Positions 1 through 6,345 are shown, numbered from the stretch's first letter. The stretch: 8,063 bases of DNA from Nitrospirota bacterium (GCA_018262395.1 JAGSYM010000035.1:1-8063), one strand, 5' to 3'. Translations and numbers: made by a program. The notes: generated by a model not told the origin, from the sequence alone.

Positions 1-238
1 AGGATGAGGGAAGGAGGAAATTGTCTTCAAATATTTTCGTGTAGTGTTCCCAACACATTATATGTGAATTTGCAGCAGAAATATAGTACAAGAGACCAAA
101 ATCAAAATATGCCTCTTACAGGACAAAGAGATTCGTGGGAAACGAAAGATGATTTTCTGCAAGCTCATTGGGTGTTAACCCCTTTAGTGAAACATGCGGT
201 CTCAGCAGGTTGTAATCATATACGACTAAAATCAGATA
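1..238. other. Left-edge region with no supported gene
   Basis: A plus-strand reading frame runs from the left edge to a stop at 262-264, overlapping the end of the minus-strand gene that ends at 239. Its translation has no motif I recognise. A purine-rich AAGGAGG lies inside the frame rather than ahead of a start codon. It could be the tail of a gene entering from the left, but I see no positive evidence for coding. A short inverted repeat (GTGTT-CCC-AACAC, 44-56) has no T-tract on either side and is not called as a terminator. No tRNA or repeat was seen. Confidence 0.3.
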
Positions 239-505
239 TCAAACTTCGTATCCAGCCCATTTGAGTCTCACTTTCCAATATGATTGGTTCTCGGGTTCGA
301 GAGGATTTCCCATTCCGTCATGATCACCGACAGTTACCTTTCCTATTGGAATAGTTCCCTGCTCGGTCTCAATAGAATCCCGTGGCCCGACAACATTTTT
401 CCCATTATCAATAATGACCGGCAGATTTTGATAAGCTTGTGGGTGCCTTGTAGTCGCCCAATATTTACCTCTCCGATTGCTCGACAGATAAACTCGAACT
501 TTCAT
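239..505 (-). CDS. Small protein of unknown function, 88 aa
   Basis: I do not recognise this protein. It is 88 residues long, soluble in character, begins MKVRVYLSSNRRGKYW and ends with an aromatic/basic stretch (YWKVRLKWAGYEV). No signal peptide, membrane segment or metal motif is visible. The start is well fixed. An AGGAGG box lies 9 nt upstream of the ATG at 505, and the nearer upstream ATG is out of frame and runs into a stop after two codons. It follows the 46-aa gene (693-553) after 47 bp on the same strand, so the two probably form one operon driven by the palindrome-containing promoter at 764-806. The strong RBS, the co-orientation and the shared promoter type support a real gene; function is unknown. 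Confidence 0.72.
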   Translation of the reverse strand: MKVRVYLSSNRRGKYWATTRHPQAYQNLPVIIDNGKNVVGPRDSIETEQGTIPIGKVTVGDHDGMGNPLEPENQSYWKVRLKWAGYEV

Positions 506-552
506 TCCATTCTACCTCCTCTGTTTAACGTAAGGCTAAAGTTGCTTTCTAA

Positions 553-693
553 TCACGCTTCAGCTGCATACATAAAGTTTTCAGCCATTCTTTCCAAGAT
601 TCTGGTTAGTTCAATTTGGTCAGCACAGTATTCCAGTGCTTCACTGCATGATAAATCTTGAATGAGCAACTCAAGTGCATCATCTAATATCAT
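553..693 (-). CDS. Very small protein of unknown function, 46 aa
   Basis: A 46-codon frame starts at ATG 693 and ends at TGA 555-553. A strong ribosome binding site (AAAGGTGG) lies about 5 nt before the start. The product is acidic and probably helical. It begins MILDDALELLIQDLS and has a leucine/glutamate-rich pattern (ALEYCADQIELTRILERMAENF) that could form an amphipathic helix or helical hairpin. It has two cysteines but no CxxC pair, no signal peptide and no membrane segment. It is the first gene after the promoter at 764-806, with a predicted leader of about 64 nt, and it precedes the 88-aa gene. No family is recognised. It could be a small regulator or antitoxin-like partner of the downstream protein, but nothing in the sequence demonstrates that. 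Confidence 0.6.
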   Translation of the reverse strand: MILDDALELLIQDLSCSEALEYCADQIELTRILERMAENFMYAAEA

Positions 694-763
694 ATATACC
701 ACCTTTCTTTTATAGGTGAAGCTCTCGGAAGAATTTTTCTTAGCAGTTTCATTCTTGATTCTA

Positions 764-806
764 ATATTAGGGTTTTAGATCAAGATATCAATCCTACATG
801 AGTAGG
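764..806 (-). promoter_or_regulatory. Promoter with CCTAC-N4-GTAGG operator, drives the 693-239 operon
   Basis: The palindrome (793-806) is followed on the minus strand by one A and then TTGATA (791-786). A 16-bp spacer and TAATAT (769-764) come next. The predicted transcription start is near 757, which puts the palindrome centre at about -42.5. Flanks match the other copies: a C-run on the upstream side and ATTGA on the downstream side. The boxes are seen directly; activity is inferred. Confidence 0.62.
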
Positions 807-953
807 GGGGCGACCATTACTCAACTTGTTAAACAAAAAAAATTGCCTGGCACAGCGTCTATCGGTATCATAAGTGCTTTATCGGGGTGATTGAAACAGG
901 AGAGATTAGTTAAGATTCTACAAGTAAAAGTTTTTAAAATTGAGTAGTGATGC

Positions 954-1580
954 TTATATCATTTGCTTCCAATGCTTTTCAAGATATTCATAGCACCGTA
1001 ATTCTTCTTTCAGTTCGTCTATTTCTCTCTTCAGTTCAACAATCTCAAGTTCCTTGGCTGCGGTTTCCTCATTATAGTTCTGATGTTCCCACGTATTCTC
1101 TATAAGTTCGTCAGTAAGGAGGTGGTATTTCTTTTTTAGTTTCTTGAGTAGTCTCGCCTTTATTGCACACGATATTATGAGTTGCATCATTTTGAAATTA
1201 AATGGTTTCAGGGAACACAGAAAAGACACCTCTTTCATCATCTCTGTGGTGGTTTCAAGAGTCCCCTTCCCCGTTAAAATGATTCCCATGAGATACGGGT
1301 CTATCTCCTTTGCACATTTCAGCAGTTCAACCCCATTCATTTCTGGCATCATGAGGTCTGTAAGCATAAGTTCAAAATCACAGGCTCTTAGTTTCTCAAT
1401 AGCCTCCTTACCAGATGTGCATGCAACCGCCATGTAGCCGCACGCTGTAAGATATTCTTGCATGGCATTGGCCACATCAATATCATCGTCAACGATGAGA
1501 ACCTTACCCTTGTAAATAGTTCCCTGTGTATGGGGTATGCTTCTTTGATAGCTTTGTATGTTTTCTAATGTTTGATTCAT
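954..1580 (-). CDS. Stand-alone CheY-like receiver with C-terminal coiled coil
   Basis: This is a two-component response regulator of 208 aa from the ATG at 1580. After about 24 N-terminal residues comes a receiver domain (about 25-145) with every key residue: an acidic cluster D31-D33, phosphoacceptor D75 (in LTDLMMPEMNG), T103 and K125 (in LKPF). No DNA-binding or enzymatic output domain follows. The C-terminal third is charged and helical, with a heptad-like segment (about 175-200, ELEIVELKREIDELKEEL) that looks like a coiled coil for dimerisation or partner binding. The reading frame stays open to a TTG at 1643, but that start would bury the operator palindrome and promoter in the gene, so I reject it. 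In-frame ATGs at 1610, 1607 and 1589 are alternatives. ATG 1580 has GGAGG only 2 nt upstream, so the start is uncertain. The gene is divergent from the GGDEF gene. It probably signals by protein contact; the partner is unknown. Confidence 0.85.
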   Translation of the reverse strand: MNQTLENIQSYQRSIPHTQGTIYKGKVLIVDDDIDVANAMQEYLTACGYMAVACTSGKEAIEKLRACDFELMLTDLMMPEMNGVELLKCAKEIDPYLMGIILTGKGTLETTTEMMKEVSFLCSLKPFNFKMMQLIISCAIKARLLKKLKKKYHLLTDELIENTWEHQNYNEETAAKELEIVELKREIDELKEELRCYEYLEKHWKQMI

Positions 1581-1591
1581 AGCCTCCATGT

Positions 1592-1634
1592 ATTTTATTG
1601 ACAGCATCATATGTGTCAATCCTACGTAGGTAGG
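1592..1634 (-). promoter_or_regulatory. Promoter with CCTAC-N4-GTAGG operator for the receiver gene
   Basis: The palindrome (1621-1634, with N4 = GTAG on the plus strand) is followed on the minus strand by A, then TTGACA (1619-1614), a 16-bp spacer and TAAAAT (1597-1592). The geometry equals that of the copies at 793 and 1671. The predicted start near 1585 leaves only about 5 nt before ATG 1580, an almost leaderless transcript. Either that is real or transcription also starts further upstream. Confidence 0.58.
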
Positions 1635-1669
1635 GGAAGGCAAATCATATATACAATGTGATAATTATA

Positions 1670-1713
1670 CCCTACCTAAGTAGGGTTGAAGTTTCTCCTG
1701 AAACCCATATAAT
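1670..1713 (+). promoter_or_regulatory. Promoter with CCTAC-N4-GTAGG operator for the diguanylate cyclase
   Basis: This is the most symmetric copy: CCCTAC-CTAA-GTAGGG (1670-1685), a 16-bp site. TTGAAG (1686-1691) follows directly, then a 16-bp spacer and a consensus TATAAT (1708-1713). The predicted start of transcription is near 1720. That leaves a leader of about 35 nt to ATG 1755 and excludes the longer reading-frame start at 1719. Confidence 0.68.
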
Positions 1714-1754
1714 GAAAAATGAGGGGAGTCACAGGGATATGGTCGGGAAAGATC

Positions 1755-2642
1755 ATGGGTGACTCACGGCTTCCATACGTTATATCAAATCAAGAGCACG
1801 TTCTTGTTGTCGATGATGATGCCCTTTTACTGAACACATTACAAAAAGGACTCTCATTCAACGGATACCTCTGTGAAACTGCAATAGATTCTTCCGCAGC
1901 ACTAAGACTCATCGGTAAGAAATATTTCGATTGCATAGTCCTAGATATTGATCTCCCTACCATGAATGGCTTGCAACTTACAGAGAAAGTAAAAAAACTG
2001 AACCCTGACAGTGCAGTCATCATAATGACGGGGATTGATAATGAGTTTTCTTATCAGGATGCGATGGAAGCCGGAGCAACAGATTTCATAGGGAAGCCTT
2101 TCTTATTACAAGAACTAATCGCAAGAATTGAATACGCCACGTTGCATCAAAAGCTGTATAAGATGTCACTTCGTGATGAACTGACCGGCTTATACAACCG
2201 TAGGGGATTCTTCACGTTAGGTGAGCATCTTCTCAAACAGGCTAAACGTGAGCAAGATGGATTATTTCTGCTGTATGCAGATGTGGATAATCTCAAGGGT
2301 ATTAATGATACATTTTGTCACCAGACAGGGGATTGGGCATTGATAGATGTTGCCAACATGCTGAAGGAAAACTTCCGGGACTCTGACATTATAGCCCGTA
2401 TAGGAGGTGATGAGTTTGTCGTTATGCCGATTGGGAAAAGGGGAGATAATGTCGAGCTTATTATCAACCGTTTACACAAGGCAGCAGAGATAAATAATTT
2501 AAAAAGCAAACGTGAATATAAGTTGTCAATAAGCACAGGGATAGCGTACTTCGATTCTTGGTCTCCCTGCACTATTGATGAGCTTTTGTCCCAAGCCGAT
2601 AAAGCAATGTATAAGCAGAAAAAGAAAAAGCAAACCGCCTAA
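1755..2642 (+). CDS. Response regulator with GGDEF domain (diguanylate cyclase)
   Basis: This 295-aa protein should make cyclic-di-GMP from two GTP under control of phosphorylation. The N-terminal receiver (about 14-130) has D20-D22, phosphoacceptor D64 (VLDIDLP), T92 and K114 (GKPF). A short linker carries the usual entry motif DELTGLYNRRGF. The GGDEF domain (about 138-290) has an intact GGDEF at 217-221, a metal-binding ADVDNLKGIND segment and RxxD (R208-D211) five residues before GGDEF. That RxxD is the classic inhibitory I-site, so product feedback is likely. No membrane segment is present; the protein should be cytoplasmic. The domain order is that of WspR/PleD-like cyclases with a single receiver. 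I place the start at 1755 because the predicted promoter lies too close to the earlier in-frame ATG at 1719; the RBS is only moderate (GGGAAAG). It is divergent from the receiver gene at 1580-954 and shares its operator type. No cognate kinase is in the window. Confidence 0.92.
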   Translation: MGDSRLPYVISNQEHVLVVDDDALLLNTLQKGLSFNGYLCETAIDSSAALRLIGKKYFDCIVLDIDLPTMNGLQLTEKVKKLNPDSAVIIMTGIDNEFSYQDAMEAGATDFIGKPFLLQELIARIEYATLHQKLYKMSLRDELTGLYNRRGFFTLGEHLLKQAKREQDGLFLLYADVDNLKGINDTFCHQTGDWALIDVANMLKENFRDSDIIARIGGDEFVVMPIGKRGDNVELIINRLHKAAEINNLKSKREYKLSISTGIAYFDSWSPCTIDELLSQADKAMYKQKKKKQTA

Positions 2643-2720
2643 AGTCAACCCTCAGGTCAGAGACTTATTTGCAACCGTCAATTCGTATTTCCTTCTTCTA
2701 CGATTATTATCAAAAAAAAC

Positions 2721-2749
2721 TTGACAACCATTTCAAAGTGCGGTATGAG
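2721..2749 (+). promoter_or_regulatory. Possible sigma-70 promoter ahead of the inverted-repeat element
   Basis: A perfect TTGACA (2721-2726) is followed by a 17-bp spacer and TATGAG (2744-2749, 4 of 6 to consensus). Transcription would start near 2757, about 17 nt before the long inverted repeat, giving an RNA of about 160 nt that ends at the T-tract. No CALL of an open reading frame follows. Only sequence resemblance supports this. Confidence 0.35.
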
Positions 2750-2773
2750 TTAATCAAGCAGAGCGAGATTCAC

Positions 2774-2917
2774 AAAGTGGTGGTCTTGCTCCTCACATAC
2801 TCAGCGTATAATGTAAGGTCGTAGACGTAGGTTGTAGACGTAAAAGTCTTAAGCTGTATGTCTCAGGATGTACAATAAGCTGAGTGATGAGGGGAAGCAA
2901 GCACCACTTTTTATTTG
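2774..2917 (+). ncRNA. Candidate structured RNA, or very long terminator, from an imperfect inverted repeat
   Basis: Two arms can pair over about 26 bp. AAAGTGGTG (2774-2782) pairs with CACCACTTT (2902-2910). CTTGCT then pairs with AGCAAG, CCTCA with TGAGG, and CTCAGC with GCTGAG, separated by small bulges. The closing stem runs straight into TTTTTATTT, as in an intrinsic terminator. The loop of about 70 nt holds a 9-bp direct repeat, GTAGACGTA, at 2821-2829 and 2834-2842, and a small AGAC/GTCT hairpin. It sits between two converging genes (ends at 2642 and 2954). It could be a small RNA with its own promoter (2721-2749), an oversized terminator for the GGDEF gene, or the relic of a MITE-like element. 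I cannot match it to 6S, a c-di-GMP riboswitch or another known family. Confidence 0.45.
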
Positions 2918-2953
2918 ATCCTATTGCCTGTGAGGAGAAGAGGATATTTGATA

Positions 2954-3217
2954 TCAGTTATTAATTCCCAAGAAAAACCCATTCCCACCAGATGACGCTG
3001 CTATCGTACCACCAAGGACTATGGCGAAGCCCAAGACGATCAGTACCATCAGCATCCATTCCCGCTCGTCCTTCTTCCACTTGGTATCAAAGTCGATAAC
3101 AGGATTCTCTGGATAGGGATAGTTCGTCTGAATCTGGCTTTTGTTCAAAGTGGCACATCCGCTCTGAGTGAGCAGAAAGATGATTGCTACAACTAAGGCT
3201 AATGTTTTTGAGTTCAT
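2954..3217 (-). CDS. Small predicted lipoprotein with a second membrane segment, 87 aa
   Basis: The N-terminus is a short signal peptide: K4, a hydrophobic run to L16, then QSGC with the lipidation cysteine at C21. The lipobox is imperfect because position -3 is Q rather than L/V/I; -1 G and -2 S are normal. A polar, tyrosine/proline-containing stretch (22-50) leads to a second hydrophobic helix (about 54-75, MLMVLIVLGFAIVLGGTIAA) and a glycine-rich tail. Lipidated through the signal peptide, it would be tethered by the lipid and span or enter the membrane again. If the lipobox is not used, it would be a two-helix membrane protein. An AAGG box lies about 10 nt before ATG 3217. Function is unknown. 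It converges on the structured element at 2774-2917 and diverges from the zinc-binding gene at 3410. Confidence 0.75.
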   Translation of the reverse strand: MNSKTLALVVAIIFLLTQSGCATLNKSQIQTNYPYPENPVIDFDTKWKKDEREWMLMVLIVLGFAIVLGGTIAASSGGNGFFLGINN

Positions 3218-3227
3218 TTGATTCTAC

Positions 3228-3255
3228 CTTATAGCAACCTGATAGCAAGAGTCAA
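3228..3255 (-). promoter_or_regulatory. Possible promoter of the lipoprotein gene
   Basis: On the minus strand TTGACT (3255-3250) is followed by a 16-bp spacer and TATAAG (3233-3228), 5 of 6 matches at each box. The predicted start, near 3221, is only about 4 nt before ATG 3217, and the -10 box overlaps the apparent Shine-Dalgarno sequence. Either the message is nearly leaderless or this match is fortuitous. Confidence 0.3.
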
Positions 3256-3304
3256 AACGGAATAGCTTTTCTTTGCCTTTCCTATCTACCTTCCCATATC
3301 ATGA

Positions 3305-3379
3305 AGAAAATTTAATTTTCTGTTCATACCTTTTTCATATTCGTCTGATATTCTATTTACACTTCCCATTCTGTGGGAA
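3305..3379. promoter_or_regulatory. Two perfect inverted repeats in a divergent intergenic region
   Basis: AGAAAAT-TTA-ATTTTCT (3305-3321) and TTCCCA-N5-TGGGAA (3363-3379) lie between the lipoprotein and the zinc-binding protein genes. The second sits about 30 nt before ATG 3410, where it could be an operator or a leader hairpin. A weak promoter pair, TTCATA (3323-3328) and TGATAT (3346-3351) with a 17-bp spacer, falls between them on the plus strand. The repeats are seen directly; any regulatory role is inferred. Confidence 0.35.
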
Positions 3380-3409
3380 AGAGCAATCTTGCGAGGAAGG
3401 GAATATATT

Positions 3410-3637
3410 ATGGTTAGAAACATCGTAAGCAGAGCAATGTTTAAATGCTGTGTATGCGGTCAACCTATAACATTCGGTCTCAGGTGTTTTCAGTCATTGG
3501 ATAAACCTACGGATCATTACCACACGAGTTGCTATGAGAAAAGTACAATGAACAGAATTGAATCGGGATACCGTGTGGAAAAAAGATCTGTAAGAGATTC
3601 CTGGACAAAAGTCTCTCGACTAATCAAAGGTTGGTAG
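3410..3637 (+). CDS. Small putative zinc-binding protein, 75 aa
   Basis: A basic 75-aa protein. C13-x2-C16 and, 21 residues on, H38-x2-C41 form a CxxC...HxxC set like a treble-clef or LIM-like zinc knuckle; C14, C26 and H36 are further possible ligands. The C-terminal half (about 42-75) is rich in R, K and S and probably helical, consistent with binding nucleic acid or protein. A GAGGAAGGG ribosome binding site ends about 8 nt before ATG 3410, which decides the start; an upstream in-frame TTG at 3389 precedes that RBS and is rejected. The gene is isolated: the lipoprotein gene diverges from it and the next gene converges. A weak hairpin (AAGG...CCTT) and T-rich stretch at 3641-3664 may end transcription. 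I do not recognise a named family, and the zinc role rests only on the ligand pattern. Confidence 0.7.
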   Translation: MVRNIVSRAMFKCCVCGQPITFGLRCFQSLDKPTDHYHTSCYEKSTMNRIESGYRVEKRSVRDSWTKVSRLIKGW

Positions 3638-3964
3638 TTCGAAGGGACACTCCTTTTTGTTTTTCGCCTGCCCTGTGAGATTTATATAGCGGGCGGGGCT
3701 GTGCGGGTTCCCCCTACCCCCCGTCACTTGGCATAAAATTGAACGTGTAGAAAACGTGAAGTAACATACCTGAAAATATATGAATATTGCTCACTATAAC
3801 AGAAACCGAAAATCGGCTCAAACCGCTGACTGGCAAGGATTTAGCGGTATTTTCAAGCACTTGTCAAATCCCCATCTTCATATGCAGGATGTGCTGGGGT
3901 TGAAGTAGAATTACCCGTCCTTAATATAGTAGGCTAAGCCGGGCCGGATATCGGATTACTTTTT
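3638..3964. other. Intergenic region between converging genes, mostly unexplained
   Basis: This 327-bp stretch starts with a weak hairpin and T-tract (3641-3664). A local GC-rich patch follows (about 3687-3724: G-runs, then C-runs), clearly unlike the AT-richer surroundings. A 42-codon frame (ATG 3780 to TAG 3908, product starting MNIAHYNRNRKSAQ and containing FSGIFKHL) has no convincing ribosome binding site, so I do not call it a gene. Near the right end, on the plus strand, a GC-rich segment with a GATATC core is followed by ACTTTTTTT (3957-3965). It could act weakly as a terminator for transcripts from the left. I find no terminator of good quality for the minus-strand gene ending at 3965. 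Confidence 0.35.
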
Positions 3965-6286
3965 TTATGAATTCTTGGAGAATGGTAGTTTCAGCCGTAC
4001 AACCTTGCCTTTGCCTCCAAGGGGTCCGATATCCTTTCCGTCGAATATCACCTTCAGTCCTTCGGCATTGCCGATTATAAGCGAAATATTGCTCTTTGCT
4101 GTCCACTTTATCTGGTCTCCAGGCTTCAGGATCATCTCCTTTGATGATTTCTCATCAATCGTTGCGGACAACCAGGTTGAATCCGTAGCAATTAACTCCA
4201 CGGTGTGCTGAACAGCTTGTGAAGATGCAACAGGAGAAACCTTCTTAACGTCCGGAGGAGGTGTAGGTAGAACTGATTGAGTTTTCTGGACAGAAGGAAG
4301 AATCGCCTTTTCAGATTGCGCCGGTTGAGCAGGTTGAGAAATTATCTTTTGTTTTTCCGGAGTATATACAAACACCAAAGATACTGCCGCCGCTATCAGG
4401 AAAAGACCCGCGATTACTATGTGCCACAGTTTTAACTTTTTCTTCTCTGGGATCTCCCCCTGAGGTTGAGCACTATGTTCTTCCCGCGATACCTCCTGCA
4501 AAAGGTCAGCAGTTTTTTCCGGAAGTACGATCTTTTCATAACCGGTTCCGTAAGGAAATTCTTTCGTTGATTCTTCTTCTCCCTGCTCTTTTGCACCAGC
4601 AACCTGAGCCCCGGATGGGCGGGGCAGCTCCTTGCGAAGCTCCAGCAGCAGTGCCTTTATTTCCTGGACAAGACTCAGCAACTCCTGATTAACAGGGTCT
4701 TGTATCGAATATTCGTGATGCGATTGCGTACCCGTCGCAGAAAGTTCCCCAGACAGAAGCATCTGCGATTCACTTCCCGTACCCGCTTCGGCACCATTGA
4801 ATTGAGTTTGCCTCTCCAGCATTTCGCCTTTCTGTTCAAACGCAATTGTTGCTTCTGAGTGTGATTCCTGCACTGCATTTTCAGGTTCTGGTTCCTCCAA
4901 CTCTTTATTGACAGAAGAAGCTTCAGCTGCCCCTTCCTGTACATCAGTGTCATCCCGAGAGATCTCATTATCTGGTTCAAAGTATGCTTTTACGGAGGAT
5001 GGGACCTCTCCATTCATCTGTGAGGCAGAACCCTCGCACTGTTCCTCAACCGTGTAGTCTATCTCTGTAGGAGGTTGAAAATCTTCAGCCTCGGGCATAG
5101 ATTCTCCATTGCCCATTAACTGAGCTTCTGTTTCACCAGGCACATACCGGGAAAAGAGAATGTCTTCACTAACCTTTGATAGCTCTGTCCGAAAATGTTC
5201 TTCTGCGCACTTTTCACTGACGGCCTCATCTGAGTAATCTGATATGCTGTTGAAATAGTCTCTTCTCTTGTCATCTTCCTTCAAATGCATATAAGCCTTT
5301 TGTATCTCCTCTGAAATGACGATCAACTTGTCCAGCATGAGAGGATCGCTTGAAAAACTGAACTGATCTGGATGGAACTCCTTTGTCAGCCGGTAGAAAT
5401 TTCTCTGTACCATATTTGCATCGGAATTCTCATCAATATCGAGGAGATCATGTGGCCTGAGCTTATACAGGTTCGAATACAGTTCATTCACTTTTTCGTC
5501 GAATGCATCTTCCTCAGTATCAAGGGCTTGCACAGGTTCATCTGATACCATGGAGTGCTCGTCTGATTCTCCGGGTTTCTCCTGTTCTTCGACAAATCCT
5601 GCAACATACAGAACGTACAATGTCTTCATTGCTTCAAACGTCGTAGCCGAAGAACTGTCGATAATATCCTTGACAGTTCTTGTGCCATCTATCGCAGCAA
5701 GTATGGCTTTATCCCGTGAGCTGAACACTATGTCCTGAAAAAAACTTTCAGGATCTTCACGCAGTCTCAAAACAGAATCCATGTCAGGCATCTCTCGCTT
5801 TATTTGGACTACGTTATTGATTCTCTTTATTCCCTCATAAATGAGATTCCCCATGCTCATAAGTAAGGTTATGACCTCACGGGTCGGCAACTCTCCTTCG
5901 TCGAATACGTATTCTGCGTCCTCAACCAGGAAAAGACTATAAATGATTTCCCGAACCTGAGACTTCACACCCAGCACCAGGTCTTTTGGAGTCAGATACC
6001 CAAGCTCAACAAGAATTGTCCCCTGTCTCTTCCCTGTCTCTTTGAGGAGCTCAACAGATCTGTCATACTGCTCAATCGTGATCTTCCCAAGCTTGATTAA
6101 TGTTTCACCGAGTCTCTCATCATCATCTGTTGAAGAGGCAAAAACCGCATTCCCCCTCTCCAGGTACACTTTTTTTGTGACATCGGCGGTATGAACGGTT
6201 AACGTTCCAGTTTTCTGCTTTTTGTGGAGATCAACGAGAATTCGCGGGAAATCAAATTTTTTTACTTCTTTTTCGATAGTTTCCAT
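3965..6286 (-). CDS. DUF4388 (PATAN)/J-domain membrane protein with C-terminal DUF4115-like domain
   Basis: A 773-aa multidomain protein. Residues 1 to about 155 are a DUF4388 (PATAN-type) region (…KTGTLTV…KVYLERGNAVFASS…). It includes two 24-residue motifs, R58-L81 and R87-Q110, with a 5-residue spacer, which fit the MshEN c-di-GMP-binding pattern (RLGxxL…G…). A helical segment follows to about 235. A J-domain (about 268-347) has an intact HPD at H305-D307, so it should stimulate an Hsp70 (DnaK) ATPase. An acidic, low-complexity linker (about 350-615) precedes one membrane helix (about 620-641). After a Pro/Gln-rich spacer comes a DUF4115-like domain (about 692-770; motifs LKPGDQIKWTA, IGNAEGLKV, GPLGGKGKV), as at the RodZ C-terminus, predicted on the outer face. 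The N-terminus would be cytoplasmic. The start at 6286 has AAAGAGG about 6 nt upstream. It may couple chaperone recruitment at the membrane to a periplasmic or cell-shape cue. It is under a sigma-54-like promoter and transcribed away from the PilZ gene. Confidence 0.88.
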   Translation of the reverse strand: METIEKEVKKFDFPRILVDLHKKQKTGTLTVHTADVTKKVYLERGNAVFASSTDDDERLGETLIKLGKITIEQYDRSVELLKETGKRQGTILVELGYLTPKDLVLGVKSQVREIIYSLFLVEDAEYVFDEGELPTREVITLLMSMGNLIYEGIKRINNVVQIKREMPDMDSVLRLREDPESFFQDIVFSSRDKAILAAIDGTRTVKDIIDSSSATTFEAMKTLYVLYVAGFVEEQEKPGESDEHSMVSDEPVQALDTEEDAFDEKVNELYSNLYKLRPHDLLDIDENSDANMVQRNFYRLTKEFHPDQFSFSSDPLMLDKLIVISEEIQKAYMHLKEDDKRRDYFNSISDYSDEAVSEKCAEEHFRTELSKVSEDILFSRYVPGETEAQLMGNGESMPEAEDFQPPTEIDYTVEEQCEGSASQMNGEVPSSVKAYFEPDNEISRDDTDVQEGAAEASSVNKELEEPEPENAVQESHSEATIAFEQKGEMLERQTQFNGAEAGTGSESQMLLSGELSATGTQSHHEYSIQDPVNQELLSLVQEIKALLLELRKELPRPSGAQVAGAKEQGEEESTKEFPYGTGYEKIVLPEKTADLLQEVSREEHSAQPQGEIPEKKKLKLWHIVIAGLFLIAAAVSLVFVYTPEKQKIISQPAQPAQSEKAILPSVQKTQSVLPTPPPDVKKVSPVASSQAVQHTVELIATDSTWLSATIDEKSSKEMILKPGDQIKWTAKSNISLIIGNAEGLKVIFDGKDIGPLGGKGKVVRLKLPFSKNS

Positions 6287-6327
6287 AGTTACCTCTTTAT
6301 CATTTGATTAACATCAGCTTGATCTTC

Positions 6328-6345
6328 AAGCACATACTATGCCAA
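6328..6345 (-). promoter_or_regulatory. Candidate sigma-54 promoter for the J-domain gene
   Basis: TTGGCATAGTATGTGCTT reads toward the J-domain gene, with GG and GC in exact -24/-12 spacing. The core TTGGCA and TGC are conserved; three positions differ from TTGGCACGN4TTGCTT. The start would be near 6318, giving a leader of about 32 nt to ATG 6286. A perfect inverted repeat, GCTTGA-TCT-TCAAGC (6317-6331), covers the -12 to start region. Confidence 0.5.

Noticed and set aside
835..854. TGTGCCAGGCAATTTTTTTT on the minus strand as a terminator of the receiver gene.
   Set aside because: TGCC-A-GGCA would need a one-base loop; the alternative stem is only 3 bp. The T-run alone is not enough.
1581..1643. 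N-terminal extension of the receiver gene from TTG 1643.
   Set aside because: It would encode the operator palindrome and promoter as protein, lacks an RBS, and the receiver fold begins well after ATG 1580.
2774..2910. Integron attC site.
   Set aside because: The arms lack the GTTRRRY and RYYYAAC core sites, and no integrase or cassette array is visible.
2774..2917. 6S RNA or GEMM c-di-GMP riboswitch.
   Set aside because: No recognisable conserved core of either family was seen, and the element lies downstream, not upstream, of the c-di-GMP gene.
3687..3724. G-quadruplex in the GC-rich patch.
   Set aside because: Only three G-runs of three or more on the plus strand, and two separated runs on the minus strand, are present.
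3728..3744. Sigma-54-like TTGGCATAAAATTGAAC.
   Set aside because: The GG-to-GC spacing is off by one and the -12 element reads TTGA, not TTGC.
3780..3908. 42-codon plus-strand reading frame.
   Set aside because: No convincing ribosome binding site, promoter or recognisable motif; kept only as part of the intergenic description.
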